Shown here: piece by piece, positions 15,587-23,363 of the stretch
Layout of the letters: each line of letters starts with the position of its first letter
Numbering within the stretch: the stretch's first letter is position 1
NCBI GenBank assembly: GCA_964581365.1
Contig: CAZOOF010000016.1
Location: 1 to 37,051, forward strand
Source of the DNA: JAITWN01 sp964581365
GTDB lineage: Bacteria; Pseudomonadota; Gammaproteobacteria; SZUA-140
Length of the DNA: 37,051 nt
Reading direction: 5' to 3'
Made by a program: the position numbers and the translations under genes
Notes under the pieces: model-generated
Seen by the model: only the letters and a program-made list of their open reading frames with translations
Told to the model about the DNA's origin: nothing
The model's database searches: none

Positions 15587-17137
15587 ATGAAGCTGCGCAG
15601 CAGAGTTCACCGTGATGGTTCGCTTCCCCTCCGCTTTCCACTTGCCATTTTCATCGCTGCGCTTTTCCCGGTCGGTGCCGTGAGCGGGTTCGGGCGGGTT
15701 CGGCGGGCGCTGGTGAGAATGCTGGCGGTGCTACTGGCGACCAGCGCCATGCCGGTCCTGGCAGCAGACCGCGGAGTCGATCTTGCCGGACTCGCCAGCT
15801 CGGTCGTGAAGCTCTATGTGACTCATCAGCCCTGGAGCGTGCGTCAGCCCTGGAGCAAGGAGCCTACGGATCGGCGTACCTGCAGCGGCTTTCTGGTCGA
15901 GCAGGGCATCCTCACCAATGCGCATTGCGTGATGGATGCGACATTTATCCAGATGGAGGTTCCCGGTCTCGCGGATCGGATCCGTGTGGAGCGCGTCGCG
16001 GTCAATCATCAGGTGGACCTGGCGCTGGTGCGCCCCGCCGATGCCGACACGCTGCCGTCCGGCATGCGCCCCATCGCTTTCGGAGGGCTGCCCGAACAGC
16101 GGGAGAAGGTCGTGACCATCGGCTATTCAGTCGGTGGGCGTCAGGTGTCATTCACTGAAGGCGTAGTATCACGCATCGATGTGATGCCGTATGCGCACAG
16201 CCGCCAGTTCAACCTGCTGGTGCAGACCGATGCGGCGATCAACCCGGGCAACTCCGGCGGGCCGGTGTTTTCCGACCGGACTGGCGAATGCCTGGGCATG
16301 GCGACGCAGCGTTTCTCCGGCTCGATCGGCTATTTCATCCCGGTGCCGGTGATACGCCAGTTCCTGCTCGACATCGAAGATGGTTCGGTGGATGGCATTC
16401 CGTATCTTGGTGTCCAGGCACAGACTCTGGAGAATCCGACGATCCGTGAGTACCTGGGCATGAGTCCGGCGCAAAGCGGGGTCCGCGTGGCGAAGATCGC
16501 TACCGAGAGCGCCGCCGGCAATCTGCTGCCCAACGATGTGCTGATGGCGATCGAAGGCAAGCAGATCTTCAATGACGGCCGTATCCCGTTCCGGGGCAAC
16601 AGCCGGATCGGACTTGCCTATGAGATCTCGATGCGCCAGATCGGTGATACGGTCCGGTTCACCGTGTTGCGCGACGGTGTGACCATGGAAGTCGCCGCGC
16701 GCCTCACCGAGCGCGACTATCACGTCGTCCCGGCGCAGCCGCAGTACGATGATCCGCCCCCGTGGTTCGTGCTCGGCGGGCTGCTTTTCCGGGCCGTGGA
16801 TCCGGGCTATCTGGAAAAGGATGTTCCTTTCAATATCCGCAAATACATCGGGGTAATGCGCGGTGAGGAGCGCGATCTGCCGCACGAGCTGGTGATCGTT
16901 TCGACCATCTTTGAGGCCGATCTGAACAAGGGCTATGACAGCGCGCAGGAGAACACCCGGGTTTTGCGGGTGAATGACCGGGTGATAGATCGGCTTGGCG
17001 ACGTTCCGGCGGCTTTCGCCGCAGTTTCAGGGCGGTTTCACGTTGTCGAGCTGGACAACGGACATATCATCGTCCTCGATCGCGAGCGGGTTGCTGCCGA
17101 GGAGCAGGCTGTCCGCGAGCGGTACAAGATTCGCTGA
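15587..17137 (+). CDS. exported Deg/HtrA-type trypsin-like serine protease with PDZ domain(s)
   Basis: The 516-residue protein is a DegP/HtrA relative, probably a periplasmic protease. The catalytic triad is complete: H113 in LTNAHCV, D144 in HQVDLALV and S223 in NPGNSGGPV. A PDZ domain covers about residues 260-365, and a second, divergent PDZ-like region follows (PPPWFVLGGLLFRAVDPGYL), an arrangement resembling plant Deg9-type proteases rather than E. coli DegP. Two hydrophobic stretches precede the mature part (about 15-34 and 44-60, ending PVLAAD). The ATG at 15587 has a strong GAGGAGAGG ribosome site and abuts the TerB stop; GTG 15713 or ATG 15719 would give a shorter, more typical signal peptide, so the start is not certain. 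Confidence 0.85.
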   Translation: MKLRSRVHRDGSLPLRFPLAIFIAALFPVGAVSGFGRVRRALVRMLAVLLATSAMPVLAADRGVDLAGLASSVVKLYVTHQPWSVRQPWSKEPTDRRTCSGFLVEQGILTNAHCVMDATFIQMEVPGLADRIRVERVAVNHQVDLALVRPADADTLPSGMRPIAFGGLPEQREKVVTIGYSVGGRQVSFTEGVVSRIDVMPYAHSRQFNLLVQTDAAINPGNSGGPVFSDRTGECLGMATQRFSGSIGYFIPVPVIRQFLLDIEDGSVDGIPYLGVQAQTLENPTIREYLGMSPAQSGVRVAKIATESAAGNLLPNDVLMAIEGKQIFNDGRIPFRGNSRIGLAYEISMRQIGDTVRFTVLRDGVTMEVAARLTERDYHVVPAQPQYDDPPPWFVLGGLLFRAVDPGYLEKDVPFNIRKYIGVMRGEERDLPHELVIVSTIFEADLNKGYDSAQENTRVLRVNDRVIDRLGDVPAAFAAVSGRFHVVELDNGHIIVLDRERVAAEEQAVRERYKIR

Positions 17138-17189
17138 ACCCGTTATACTGCTGGCGCGCCGTTTTTGATCTTTTCCGGAGGTGGCTGTG

Positions 17190-18446
17190 ATGCGTAACGT
17201 GCCCGATAACTGGATACTCGCCTGTCACTTGCAGTACAAGGAAGGCGGGGCGGTCCGCATCGTGGAGCACTCTGCTGGAAGCACCCGGGTGTATGCGATT
17301 CCGGACGCCGAGCCGGGCAGCGGGCCGGCGCCGGCCTATCTCGGCATCACCTCCGAGCGTCAGGTCCTGCTGCTGGATCGTGTCGCCCGCTCTGTGAGCG
17401 CCGCCCCGACACTGCCGCGCGATGCCCTGGCGTTCTACGCCTATCCGGAGCCCGGCACGAGACGATTCTGGTATACCAACGACGGCGACGAAGAAACCGG
17501 TAACGATCCGGTCTGCTGCGGCGACGCAGGCGCGTCCATGACGGTGGTCGAAGCCGATGCCGGCGATGCCTTGCCGCAGGTGCTGAAGACCATCTGCGTC
17601 GGACGCGGTCATCACGTTCCCACTTTCCCGGGAGATTCGGCGCCGCGCGTCTATGTCAGCAATCTGCTCGATGGCACCGTGTCAGTGGTGTCCAACGATT
17701 CCTCGACCAGCGACCATCTCGAAGTCGTCGGCGTCATCAATCTGTGCGAACCCGAGAGAGAAAAGGATGGCGTGCTCTGCGCACCGAACAATGCCTTCCC
17801 GCACGGGCAGGTCTATTCTCCGGTCACGCGGCGCATCTATGGGTTGAATAACGGCTATGGCACGATCGCCGTCATCGATCCGGCCGCCGATCGCATCGAG
17901 AGCAGGATTCCATTCCCTGGCTGCAGTAATCTGCTGCTGTCGCCCGATGGACGTTTCATCGTCGGCAAGGGAGCCGATCGCAAGCGCGATCCGGAGCACG
18001 TTCTCGGTCGGCTGCAGCTGCTGGATGTGACCAGCGGAGAGCTGGTCGAAAGCGCGGAACTCAAGGATATCTATCCCAGTACCTACCGCTTCAACGCCGA
18101 AGGAACCCGTCTGTACGTCACCACGGCCGCGACTGGCAAGGGCGTGCAGCGTGAGAATCTGATTATCGACCGGGTTCTGGTTTATGACGCCACCGCTTTC
18201 CCCAAGCTGCGCCTGGTCGACGAAATCGTCACCGGGAAGGCTGATTGCGGGCGGCGGCCGCTTGCCTTCCTCACCGAGGGTAACGCTACCCGACTGATTT
18301 TCGTGCCGAATCCGAGCGAAGACTGCCTCGCCGTGATCGATGGCGCGAGCCATCGGGTCATCGAGACGGTGCAGCTCGGCGGTGCCGCGACGGTCGTCGA
18401 ACTGAATTTCTCTCTCCTGGGTGCCGACAATATCTACGGATGCTGA
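17190..18446 (+). CDS. cysteine-rich YVTN-type beta-propeller protein, function unknown
   Basis: The 418-residue protein reads as a beta-propeller: repeated blades such as RVYVSNLLDGTVSVV, YGLNNGYGTIAVIDP, LLLSPDGRFIVG and LIFVPNPSEDCLAVID. There is no signal peptide, so it is probably cytoplasmic, which is unusual for YVTN proteins. It has about ten cysteines (including a CC pair in PVCCGDAG and a C-terminal Cys) and conserved-looking histidines in GRGHHVPTF and NAFPHG, so metal or redox chemistry is possible but unproven. The ATG at 17190 is chosen because GGAGG at 17177-17181 is 8 bases upstream; GTG codons at 17181 and 17187 are worse placed. A TATACT hexamer at 17144-17149 may be a -10 site. 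Confidence 0.75.
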   Translation: MRNVPDNWILACHLQYKEGGAVRIVEHSAGSTRVYAIPDAEPGSGPAPAYLGITSERQVLLLDRVARSVSAAPTLPRDALAFYAYPEPGTRRFWYTNDGDEETGNDPVCCGDAGASMTVVEADAGDALPQVLKTICVGRGHHVPTFPGDSAPRVYVSNLLDGTVSVVSNDSSTSDHLEVVGVINLCEPEREKDGVLCAPNNAFPHGQVYSPVTRRIYGLNNGYGTIAVIDPAADRIESRIPFPGCSNLLLSPDGRFIVGKGADRKRDPEHVLGRLQLLDVTSGELVESAELKDIYPSTYRFNAEGTRLYVTTAATGKGVQRENLIIDRVLVYDATAFPKLRLVDEIVTGKADCGRRPLAFLTEGNATRLIFVPNPSEDCLAVIDGASHRVIETVQLGGAATVVELNFSLLGADNIYGC

Positions 18447-18506
18447 GGCAGGCGTCGCCGAGTGACGCCATTACCCTGACTATCGCTGGGAATCCCGGAG
18501 AGATCC

Positions 18507-18722
18507 ATGACCGACCGGATGGCCGGCCGGGCGCGGCGACGCGCCCTGAACCGCTTTTTTCTGCAGGAGGATGGATGGTACGTGCAGGCCCGTGAAGGCC
18601 TGATGGGACCATTCGCGCGTCGTGAGGATGCAGTCGAGCATCTGGCGCGGCACAAGCGGCTGCATCGATGCGACCGCGACGATGAGGGTGGAGGTCAGGC
18701 GAGCGGGGGGTCGGTAGCCTGA
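18507..18722 (+). CDS. small DUF6316-like protein
   Basis: A 71-residue protein with a good ribosome site (GGAGAG) before the ATG. The core RFFLQEDGWYVQAREGLMGP, then FARREDAVEHLARH, matches my recollection of small proteobacterial DUF6316 proteins, a short aromatic-rich fold that reads F-x-W-Y-x-REG-x-GPF. The rest is charged and low in complexity. Its end overlaps the tail of the convergent gene by 28 bases. Function is unknown. Confidence 0.6.
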   Translation: MTDRMAGRARRRALNRFFLQEDGWYVQAREGLMGPFARREDAVEHLARHKRLHRCDRDDEGGGQASGGSVA

Positions 18723-19318
18723 GCTTCCTGCAGCCAGTCGACTACCATGGCGGGAATATCCCTGGTTTCGCGGTAGCGAAGGAGCGTGAACAGCTCGGGA
18801 TGGTCGATTTCCAGCTGCATCACGTTTGACAGATTGAGCGGAGCCGATCCGGAACCGCTATCGCTGAGGAAGCCAAGGATGGGTTTGCCGGCTTGCAGAA
18901 AGCGCATGCTGTTCACGCCGGAACCGAAACCGGCCTCGTCATAGCAATAGATTGCCACCCGTGCCTCGTCGCGAAAGCGATCATCCCGTTCCAGCATGAA
19001 GCGCGTCACCAGGCGTATTTCGTCGGTCTCCTCCGCATGCTGCTGGCGCCATTCCGGCCAGTCCGTGTCGTAGTATTCGATCGGATCGCAGATCAGTCGG
19101 GCGAGCCGGTCCGGCGACAGGTGCGGGAATCGCGGCTGATAGTAGCGGTACCGGGTGTCATACCCGATGCCGCTCGACTCCAGCGCCTGGATCACCAGCG
19201 TCTTGAAATTCCATGTCGTCGACGTGGCGTGCATCCCCTTGCCGCTGACATAGCAGGGTATCGGCGCGGGCCGCGCCGGGATTTCGGAGGAAGAGGTGGT
19301 CGGTGAGTCCGGGTTCAT
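18695..19318 (-). CDS. unrecognised 207-residue protein
   Basis: I do not recognise this protein. It is soluble, with no signal or membrane segment. Visible features are an N-terminal CYVSGKGMHATSTTWNFK, a tyrosine/tryptophan-rich middle (RYRYYQPRFPHLSP, YYDTDWPEW) and a Rossmann-like strand-loop AIYCYDEAGFGSGVNSMRFL followed by AGKPILGFL. The last part loosely recalls nucleoside 2-deoxyribosyltransferase-like folds, where an acidic loop precedes a GKP motif, but this is only a resemblance. An ATG at 19318 is preferred to the GTG immediately before it. It points toward the DUF6316-like gene and lies downstream of a PilZ gene on the same strand, with a 242-base gap. Confidence 0.65.
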   Translation of the reverse strand: MNPDSPTTSSSEIPARPAPIPCYVSGKGMHATSTTWNFKTLVIQALESSGIGYDTRYRYYQPRFPHLSPDRLARLICDPIEYYDTDWPEWRQQHAEETDEIRLVTRFMLERDDRFRDEARVAIYCYDEAGFGSGVNSMRFLQAGKPILGFLSDSGSGSAPLNLSNVMQLEIDHPELFTLLRYRETRDIPAMVVDWLQEAQATDPPLA

Positions 19319-19560
19319 CACATCGCTGGGCTCGCATGGTCCTTCGGCCAGGAACCCAGCCTAGCACAATCGCCATGCACGCAGGAGCGCCGAACCCCGA
19401 ACCCCGGACCCCGGTTACGGTTTGCCGGATCTGATCAGGATGCGCAGATGGCGGCAGCCCGAATCCGGATTCCGCGGCCGGCGGCCCTCTGCGCCAGCGC
19501 CCTGGCTGCGTGAGCAGCATGGGCGCCAGAAGCGCTTTGCCAGCCAGCGTCCACTGCAGA

Positions 19561-20085
19561 TCAGCGGTGCGTGGTGCATAACTCTTCCACCGCCGCCGCA
19601 GCGACCGGGTCGAGATGCCGAAATATCAGTCCCAGTCCGTGCTCCGAGCGATGCACTACCAGCGTCGACAGTCGGATCGGTGGTCCCTCGCGAACAGGCA
19701 GATCCACGTCGACACAAAGGTTGGGGCCGACGTCCGGATGCCGCGTCAGGGCGAACATGCCATTGCGGCTGATATTGTAAAGCAGCGCGGCCGTATCGTG
19801 CGTATCCTCATGCCGCAGCCGTATCAGCCGAAAAGCGCGGTAGCGTTTCCCGACCCGATGTTCCATGCGGCGTTCCGCGGCCCTGTCGTTCTGCGAACCC
19901 GCCCAGAGTTGCGGTCGCATGGCCGCATGCCTGCGATTGATGGAGCGTGACGGCCGTGTCGGAAGAAAACGGCTGCGCATATCCAGGCCGGCAACCCAGT
20001 TGATGACATCCTGGTCCGGCTCGAGGCGCGCATAGCGATGTAGTTCACGTGCGCCGATGATTCGATCGTCCAATCGTCTTCCCAT
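19561..20085 (-). CDS. PilZ domain protein (predicted c-di-GMP receptor)
   Basis: The 174-residue product has a C-terminal PilZ domain from about residue 80. The arginine motif is RRMEHR and the second motif is NISRNG, so both canonical c-di-GMP-contacting elements are present. The blades continue through LSTLVVHRSEHGLGLIF. The N-terminal 80 residues contain an Arg-rich segment without a recognised domain. The ATG at 20085 is chosen because GAGGA stands 6 bases upstream; the frame further upstream is not convincing. The protein is probably cytoplasmic and may link c-di-GMP to a surface or motility function. Confidence 0.85.
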   Translation of the reverse strand: MGRRLDDRIIGARELHRYARLEPDQDVINWVAGLDMRSRFLPTRPSRSINRRHAAMRPQLWAGSQNDRAAERRMEHRVGKRYRAFRLIRLRHEDTHDTAALLYNISRNGMFALTRHPDVGPNLCVDVDLPVREGPPIRLSTLVVHRSEHGLGLIFRHLDPVAAAAVEELCTTHR

Positions 20086-20512
20086 GACATCCTCATTCCG
20101 TGAGCCGCATCCGCGGCGAAGAAGGTCCTGCGCATCACTCCCGGAAACTGCGGGGAATACGGATCCTTGCCACCTGCCAGAGGCAGCGGCCGCAGCCGTT
20201 CGCATCGGAGTTGAAGCGCTCTCCCGTGAAATCATTATCGTCAGCCCGGGAATGCCTGCCATCAGAGCGAGCACTTACGATCAGCGGCGCGAATGCCCCC
20301 CGGTCCGCTTTGGGTCCGGCGTTGTGATACCTCAGCAGGCTGGCCATAGCCTGGTCATACGTGTGACTACCTACAGCCCCCATTCATACTGGTACAGGCG
20401 GTCGGGTCTTGCTATGTTTAATTGCTTACGAAAGAGACCGGTTGCCCGGATCTGAATTCGAACCCCGGGAAAGACCGGCATTTTCCGCGACCGGGAGCGG
20501 GTTTCGCTCAGC
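20086..20512. other. gene-free divergent control region
   Basis: This stretch lies between the minus-strand PilZ gene and the plus-strand kinase-like gene. It is locally richer in A and T near 20380-20440, where a possible plus-strand promoter lies. Short open frames exist but lack ribosome sites and family features. I see no RNA gene or repeat in it. Confidence 0.5.
20410..20418 (+). promoter_or_regulatory. possible extended -10 promoter of the kinase-like gene
   Basis: TGCTATGTT is an extended -10 element at the AT-rich end of the divergent region, about 100 bases before the kinase-like start. The -35 region is poor. Confidence 0.35.
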
Positions 20513-21208
20513 GTGTCGCCTTCGCATAAGAGGGAGACATCGTTGCTGGAAGGGTCGAAGGCGCTTTTCTTTCGGGCGGCCGGGCATGACATGCGGCAGC
20601 CGCTGCAGACGCTCGCCATCCTGGTCGAGATTCTCCGTCGACGCGCCGACGATCCGGACCTGCGTTCACTCGTCGACCGCCAGGATACGGCCCTGTGGAC
20701 CACGCGCACTCTGGTCGACGGATTTCTCGATGCATGCCGCCTCGACTCCGGTGTGCTCTCGCCTTCGCCTCGCCCGGTGGCGTTGAATACTCTGCTCAAG
20801 GGGCTCGACGAGGCGCTGTCCGAACAGGCGGCACGACGGCAAATCCGACTGCGGTTTGGCGCCAGCAGCGTCAGCGCAATCTTCGATTCAGTTTTGCTGC
20901 ACCGCTGTCTGGTCATGCTCACCACTCACTTCATGGTCATCGCAAACGGCGTCGGCCGGATATTCATCGGCTGTCGCCGGAGGGGGGGCGGGGTACGGAT
21001 AGAAGTGTGGAGCGATGGCGCTGTGGCCGAAGTGCCCCGGCTGGCCGAAGCGCTGCAAGACTCGCGCCTGGCCGATGAAGCCTGGCACGGATTGACGCTC
21101 GCTGTCGCCCGTCACTGCGCGCACGCGCTCGATGCGCCGATCGAAGTGCGTCGGGTCGGCGATTGCGTGGTCTGCGCGCTGACGCTTCCGCGTGCCATTG
21201 CGGCCTGA
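20513..21208 (+). CDS. soluble histidine-kinase-like protein with degenerate ATPase domain
   Basis: The 231-residue protein aligns by eye with the HisKA plus HATPase halves of hybrid kinases. The H-box is intact (AAGHDMRQPLQTLAILVEIL), so a phosphoryl-accepting His is present. The ATP-binding part is eroded: the N-box position reads VMLTTHF without Asn, the G1 box reads SDGAVAE instead of a DxGxG motif, and the G2 box is reduced to WHGLTLAVARH. No sensor or membrane domain is seen. I infer a phosphotransfer or scaffold role, comparable in concept to ChpT-type proteins, for the FixJ-type regulator 124 bases downstream. Start is uncertain: GTG 20513, or TTG 20543, which has AGGGAG seven bases upstream. 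Confidence 0.75.
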   Translation: MSPSHKRETSLLEGSKALFFRAAGHDMRQPLQTLAILVEILRRRADDPDLRSLVDRQDTALWTTRTLVDGFLDACRLDSGVLSPSPRPVALNTLLKGLDEALSEQAARRQIRLRFGASSVSAIFDSVLLHRCLVMLTTHFMVIANGVGRIFIGCRRRGGGVRIEVWSDGAVAEVPRLAEALQDSRLADEAWHGLTLAVARHCAHALDAPIEVRRVGDCVVCALTLPRAIAA

Positions 21209-21271
21209 CGCTGCTCAGGCGCCGGTTCGGTACTGGGTCGCCGTTGTTTGACGGCGCGCCGTTGGGGCGTT

Positions 21272-21293
21272 CCATTGCCGATTGCGGCAATGG
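21272..21293. repeat. perfect 9-bp inverted repeat before the response regulator
   Basis: CCATTGCCG (21272-21280) and CGGCAATGG (21285-21293) flank the tetranucleotide ATTG. It lies between the kinase-like gene and the response-regulator gene, 40 bases before the latter's start. It could be an operator, an attenuating hairpin or a processing site. Confidence 0.6.
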
Positions 21294-21332
21294 AGCGGAT
21301 TCGAAGATCCAAGGAACGAGAGGACAGTCCCT

Positions 21333-21974
21333 ATGGCAATGGTCGAGAACAGAGTCAGGACGATGAGCGAACCGGCTACGGTATTTCTCGTCGATGACGA
21401 TCCCATGGTTTGTGAAGCGCTCACCCTTCTGCTTCAGTCCGAAAAGTTTCGCGTGGAATCGTTTCGATCCGCGGACCAGTTCCTGCACGGCTATCACCCG
21501 GTGAGTCTCGGATGCGTGATCCTCGATGTCAGCATGCCGGGCATGGATGGGCTCACCCTGCAATCGAAGCTCGCGGAACGGGGCATGAGGCTTCCCATCA
21601 TATTCCTCACCGGGGAGGCGGACGTGCCGGAGGCGGTGCAGGCAATCAAGGCAGGCGCCGTCGATTTCCTCAAGAAGCCGATCAGCGGTGAGGAATTGCT
21701 GCGTTGCGTCAATCTCGCGCTTGTCGAGGATGCCAAGCGGCTGCTCGAGGACGAGCGCCGCTCGAGCCTGATGGAGCGCGTGCGCCGCCTCACGCCCCGC
21801 GAGAAGGAGGTGATGGGGCTGCTCGCATCGGGCATGTCGAACAAGGAGATCGGCCTCAAGCTCAACATCAGTCATCGCACGGTCGAAGTGCATCGCAGCC
21901 GCATCATGGAGAAGATGAAGGCAGAGTCGTTCCCCAAGCTCATCGATATGGCGCGAGCCTGCGAGATCGTCTGA
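21333..21974 (+). CDS. FixJ/NarL-type response regulator (REC + LuxR-type HTH)
   Basis: The 213-residue regulator has a receiver domain with the acidic pocket VDDDP, phospho-acceptor Asp in ILDVSMPGMDG, switch Thr in FLTG and Lys in KKP, then a LuxR-type helix-turn-helix (LTPREKEVMGLL, SNKEIGLKLNIS, HRTVEVHRSRIMEKM). All phosphorylation residues are present. I chose the ATG at 21333 because AGAGGA is well placed; ATG 21363 (MSEPATVF) is an alternative with too short a spacing. The upstream kinase-like gene is the obvious partner, but that protein looks unable to bind ATP, so the phosphate donor may be another kinase. Targets are unknown. Confidence 0.92.
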   Translation: MAMVENRVRTMSEPATVFLVDDDPMVCEALTLLLQSEKFRVESFRSADQFLHGYHPVSLGCVILDVSMPGMDGLTLQSKLAERGMRLPIIFLTGEADVPEAVQAIKAGAVDFLKKPISGEELLRCVNLALVEDAKRLLEDERRSSLMERVRRLTPREKEVMGLLASGMSNKEIGLKLNISHRTVEVHRSRIMEKMKAESFPKLIDMARACEIV

Positions 21975-22171
21975 CTGTTGGCGCGACGCCGGCGCTATCG
22001 TCGGCGTCGGAGCCTGTTGTTGTTTCGCGTCATTGGGTATCACCCTAAGCAGTCGATCGAATACCGCCCGCCTGTCAGTCTCGCTAGGCTCTAGGCCTGT
22101 CAGTATCGCGTCGATACCTCATCGGCGACGACCGCCACCTTGTCGGTGGCGGATCACGTCAAAGGGAGACA

Positions 22172-22531
22172 ATGGCGGACAATCTCCACGGCGAGGGCGA
22201 GCGCCGCATTTTCAGCCGCATGGGCGCGGACATGGATGTGCTGGTCTGGTCTCGCGGCAAGCTGCTCGGCCGGTATCGGGTGCGGGATCTCGGACTCGGT
22301 GGCGTTTTCATCGATGCCGGGAGCCAGGATCTGTATCCCAACGATCTCGCCGAACTCGCCTTCCCTGACGGCGCCGTATTCCGGGCAGTGGTGATCCGCC
22401 ACGCCGAACACGGTGTCGGTCTGATGTTCCATGATCACGATGAGGGTTCTCTCGACGCGCTCCGCGATCTGATGCTCGCGGCCGCGCCGGAGCGTTCGGC
22501 TCCTGCTGAAACGGCGCAGCTGCGCTATTGA
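22172..22531 (+). CDS. single-domain PilZ protein (predicted c-di-GMP receptor)
   Basis: The 119-residue protein is essentially one PilZ domain. RRIFSR (residues 11-16) supplies the RxxxR motif and DLGLGGVF the D-x-G/S-x-x-G motif, so c-di-GMP binding is expected. Strands continue through VVIRHAEHGVGLMF. The ATG is preceded by AAAGGGAGAC. A 197-base gap separates it from the response regulator, and the Crp/Fnr gene follows 50 bases later on the same strand, so these two are probably co-transcribed. Confidence 0.88.
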   Translation: MADNLHGEGERRIFSRMGADMDVLVWSRGKLLGRYRVRDLGLGGVFIDAGSQDLYPNDLAELAFPDGAVFRAVVIRHAEHGVGLMFHDHDEGSLDALRDLMLAAAPERSAPAETAQLRY

Positions 22532-22581
22532 ATTCCATGCCGTGGCGTCGGTCCCGGCACAAAGACCTCAGGAGACGTCAT

Positions 22582-23313
22582 ATGCCCAACAGAAAGAGAG
22601 AGGCCGCCGAGCTTGGTTACGGCGGCGGGGTTCGCGGCGCGATTGGAGAGCAGCCGGTGGCGGGATCCATCGGCATCGGCGTGACCGAGCCATCCGCGAC
22701 TTTTCTGCACGGCGCCAAGCGCAGCCGTTTTTCCCCTCGTGAGATCATTTATCGAGAAGGCGAGAGCGCGGATACCGTTTACGAGATCAAAAAGGGTCTG
22801 GTAAAGCTGATCAATTATCTTCCCAACGGCCGCGGTCGCATCGTCCGGCTGTACGGTGAAGGGATCTGGCTCGGACTCGAGGGATTGCTGCGGCGACCGT
22901 ACGAGCATACGGCCGTGGCGATCGATGACGTCGAGGTCTACCGCCTGCCAGCGAACATGCTGCGGATCATGCACAAGGACGATCCAAGCAAGTACACCCA
23001 CCTCATGCACAAGTGGCATGAGCATCTGCTCGAGGCCGATTTGTGGATTTCCGATTTTTCCACCGGTTCGGTGCGCTCGCGGGTGGCGCGCCTGATCAAC
23101 TTCCTCTCCCGCATCGAGGGTCAGCAGGCCTCGGGCAGGGTCAGATTGCTCACCTGTGACGAGATGGCCGCGATCCTCGGGGTGACCCCGGAGAGCGTCA
23201 GCCGCATCATCGCCGAGTTCAAACGCGCGGGTGTGCTGCGCTCAATGGACAGCATCTCACCCGAACTCTATCGTTGCGACTCGATCGAGCTGGAGCGCAT
23301 GGGGCTGCAGTGA
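22582..23313 (+). CDS. Crp/Fnr-family transcriptional regulator
   Basis: The 243-residue protein has a cyclic-nucleotide-binding-type beta-barrel (REIIYREGESADTVYEI, GLVKLINYLPNGRGRIVRLY), a long dimer helix and a C-terminal winged HTH (LTCDEMAAILGVTPESVSRI). The N-terminus lacks cysteines, so it is not a 4Fe-4S Fnr, and its effector cannot be told from the sequence. The ATG at 22582 has AGGAG 7 bases upstream; an earlier in-frame start would overlap the PilZ gene. It probably belongs with the preceding PilZ gene. A stem-loop follows the stop. Confidence 0.9.
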   Translation: MPNRKREAAELGYGGGVRGAIGEQPVAGSIGIGVTEPSATFLHGAKRSRFSPREIIYREGESADTVYEIKKGLVKLINYLPNGRGRIVRLYGEGIWLGLEGLLRRPYEHTAVAIDDVEVYRLPANMLRIMHKDDPSKYTHLMHKWHEHLLEADLWISDFSTGSVRSRVARLINFLSRIEGQQASGRVRLLTCDEMAAILGVTPESVSRIIAEFKRAGVLRSMDSISPELYRCDSIELERMGLQ

Positions 23314-23329
23314 GAGATGGGCGGGTGGG

Positions 23330-23356
23330 GCGGGTATCGCACTCGCGTGATCCCGC
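23330..23356. terminator. stem-loop between convergent crp-like and yhaJ genes
   Basis: GCGGG (23330-23334) pairs with CCCGC (23352-23356), and after a bulged T, ATC (23336-23338) pairs with GAT (23349-23351), around a 10-base loop. Its place between two converging stops suggests a shared terminator. There is no T-run. Confidence 0.4.
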
Positions 23357-23363
23357 TTCCCCT

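Noticed and set aside
13889..15610. Long minus-strand open frame opposite rnhA, dnaQ and the TerB-like gene
   Set aside because: It covers three well-supported genes on the other strand and shows no family features.
19391..19413. Short 7-base quasi-repeats of CGAACCC/CGGACCC
   Set aside because: Only three imperfect units in the short gap before the 207-residue gene. Too small to support a CRISPR, iteron or other array.
20135..20383. 82-codon minus-strand frame in the divergent region upstream of the PilZ gene
   Set aside because: It has no ribosome-binding site and no recognisable motif, and it occupies the likely promoter region of both neighbours.
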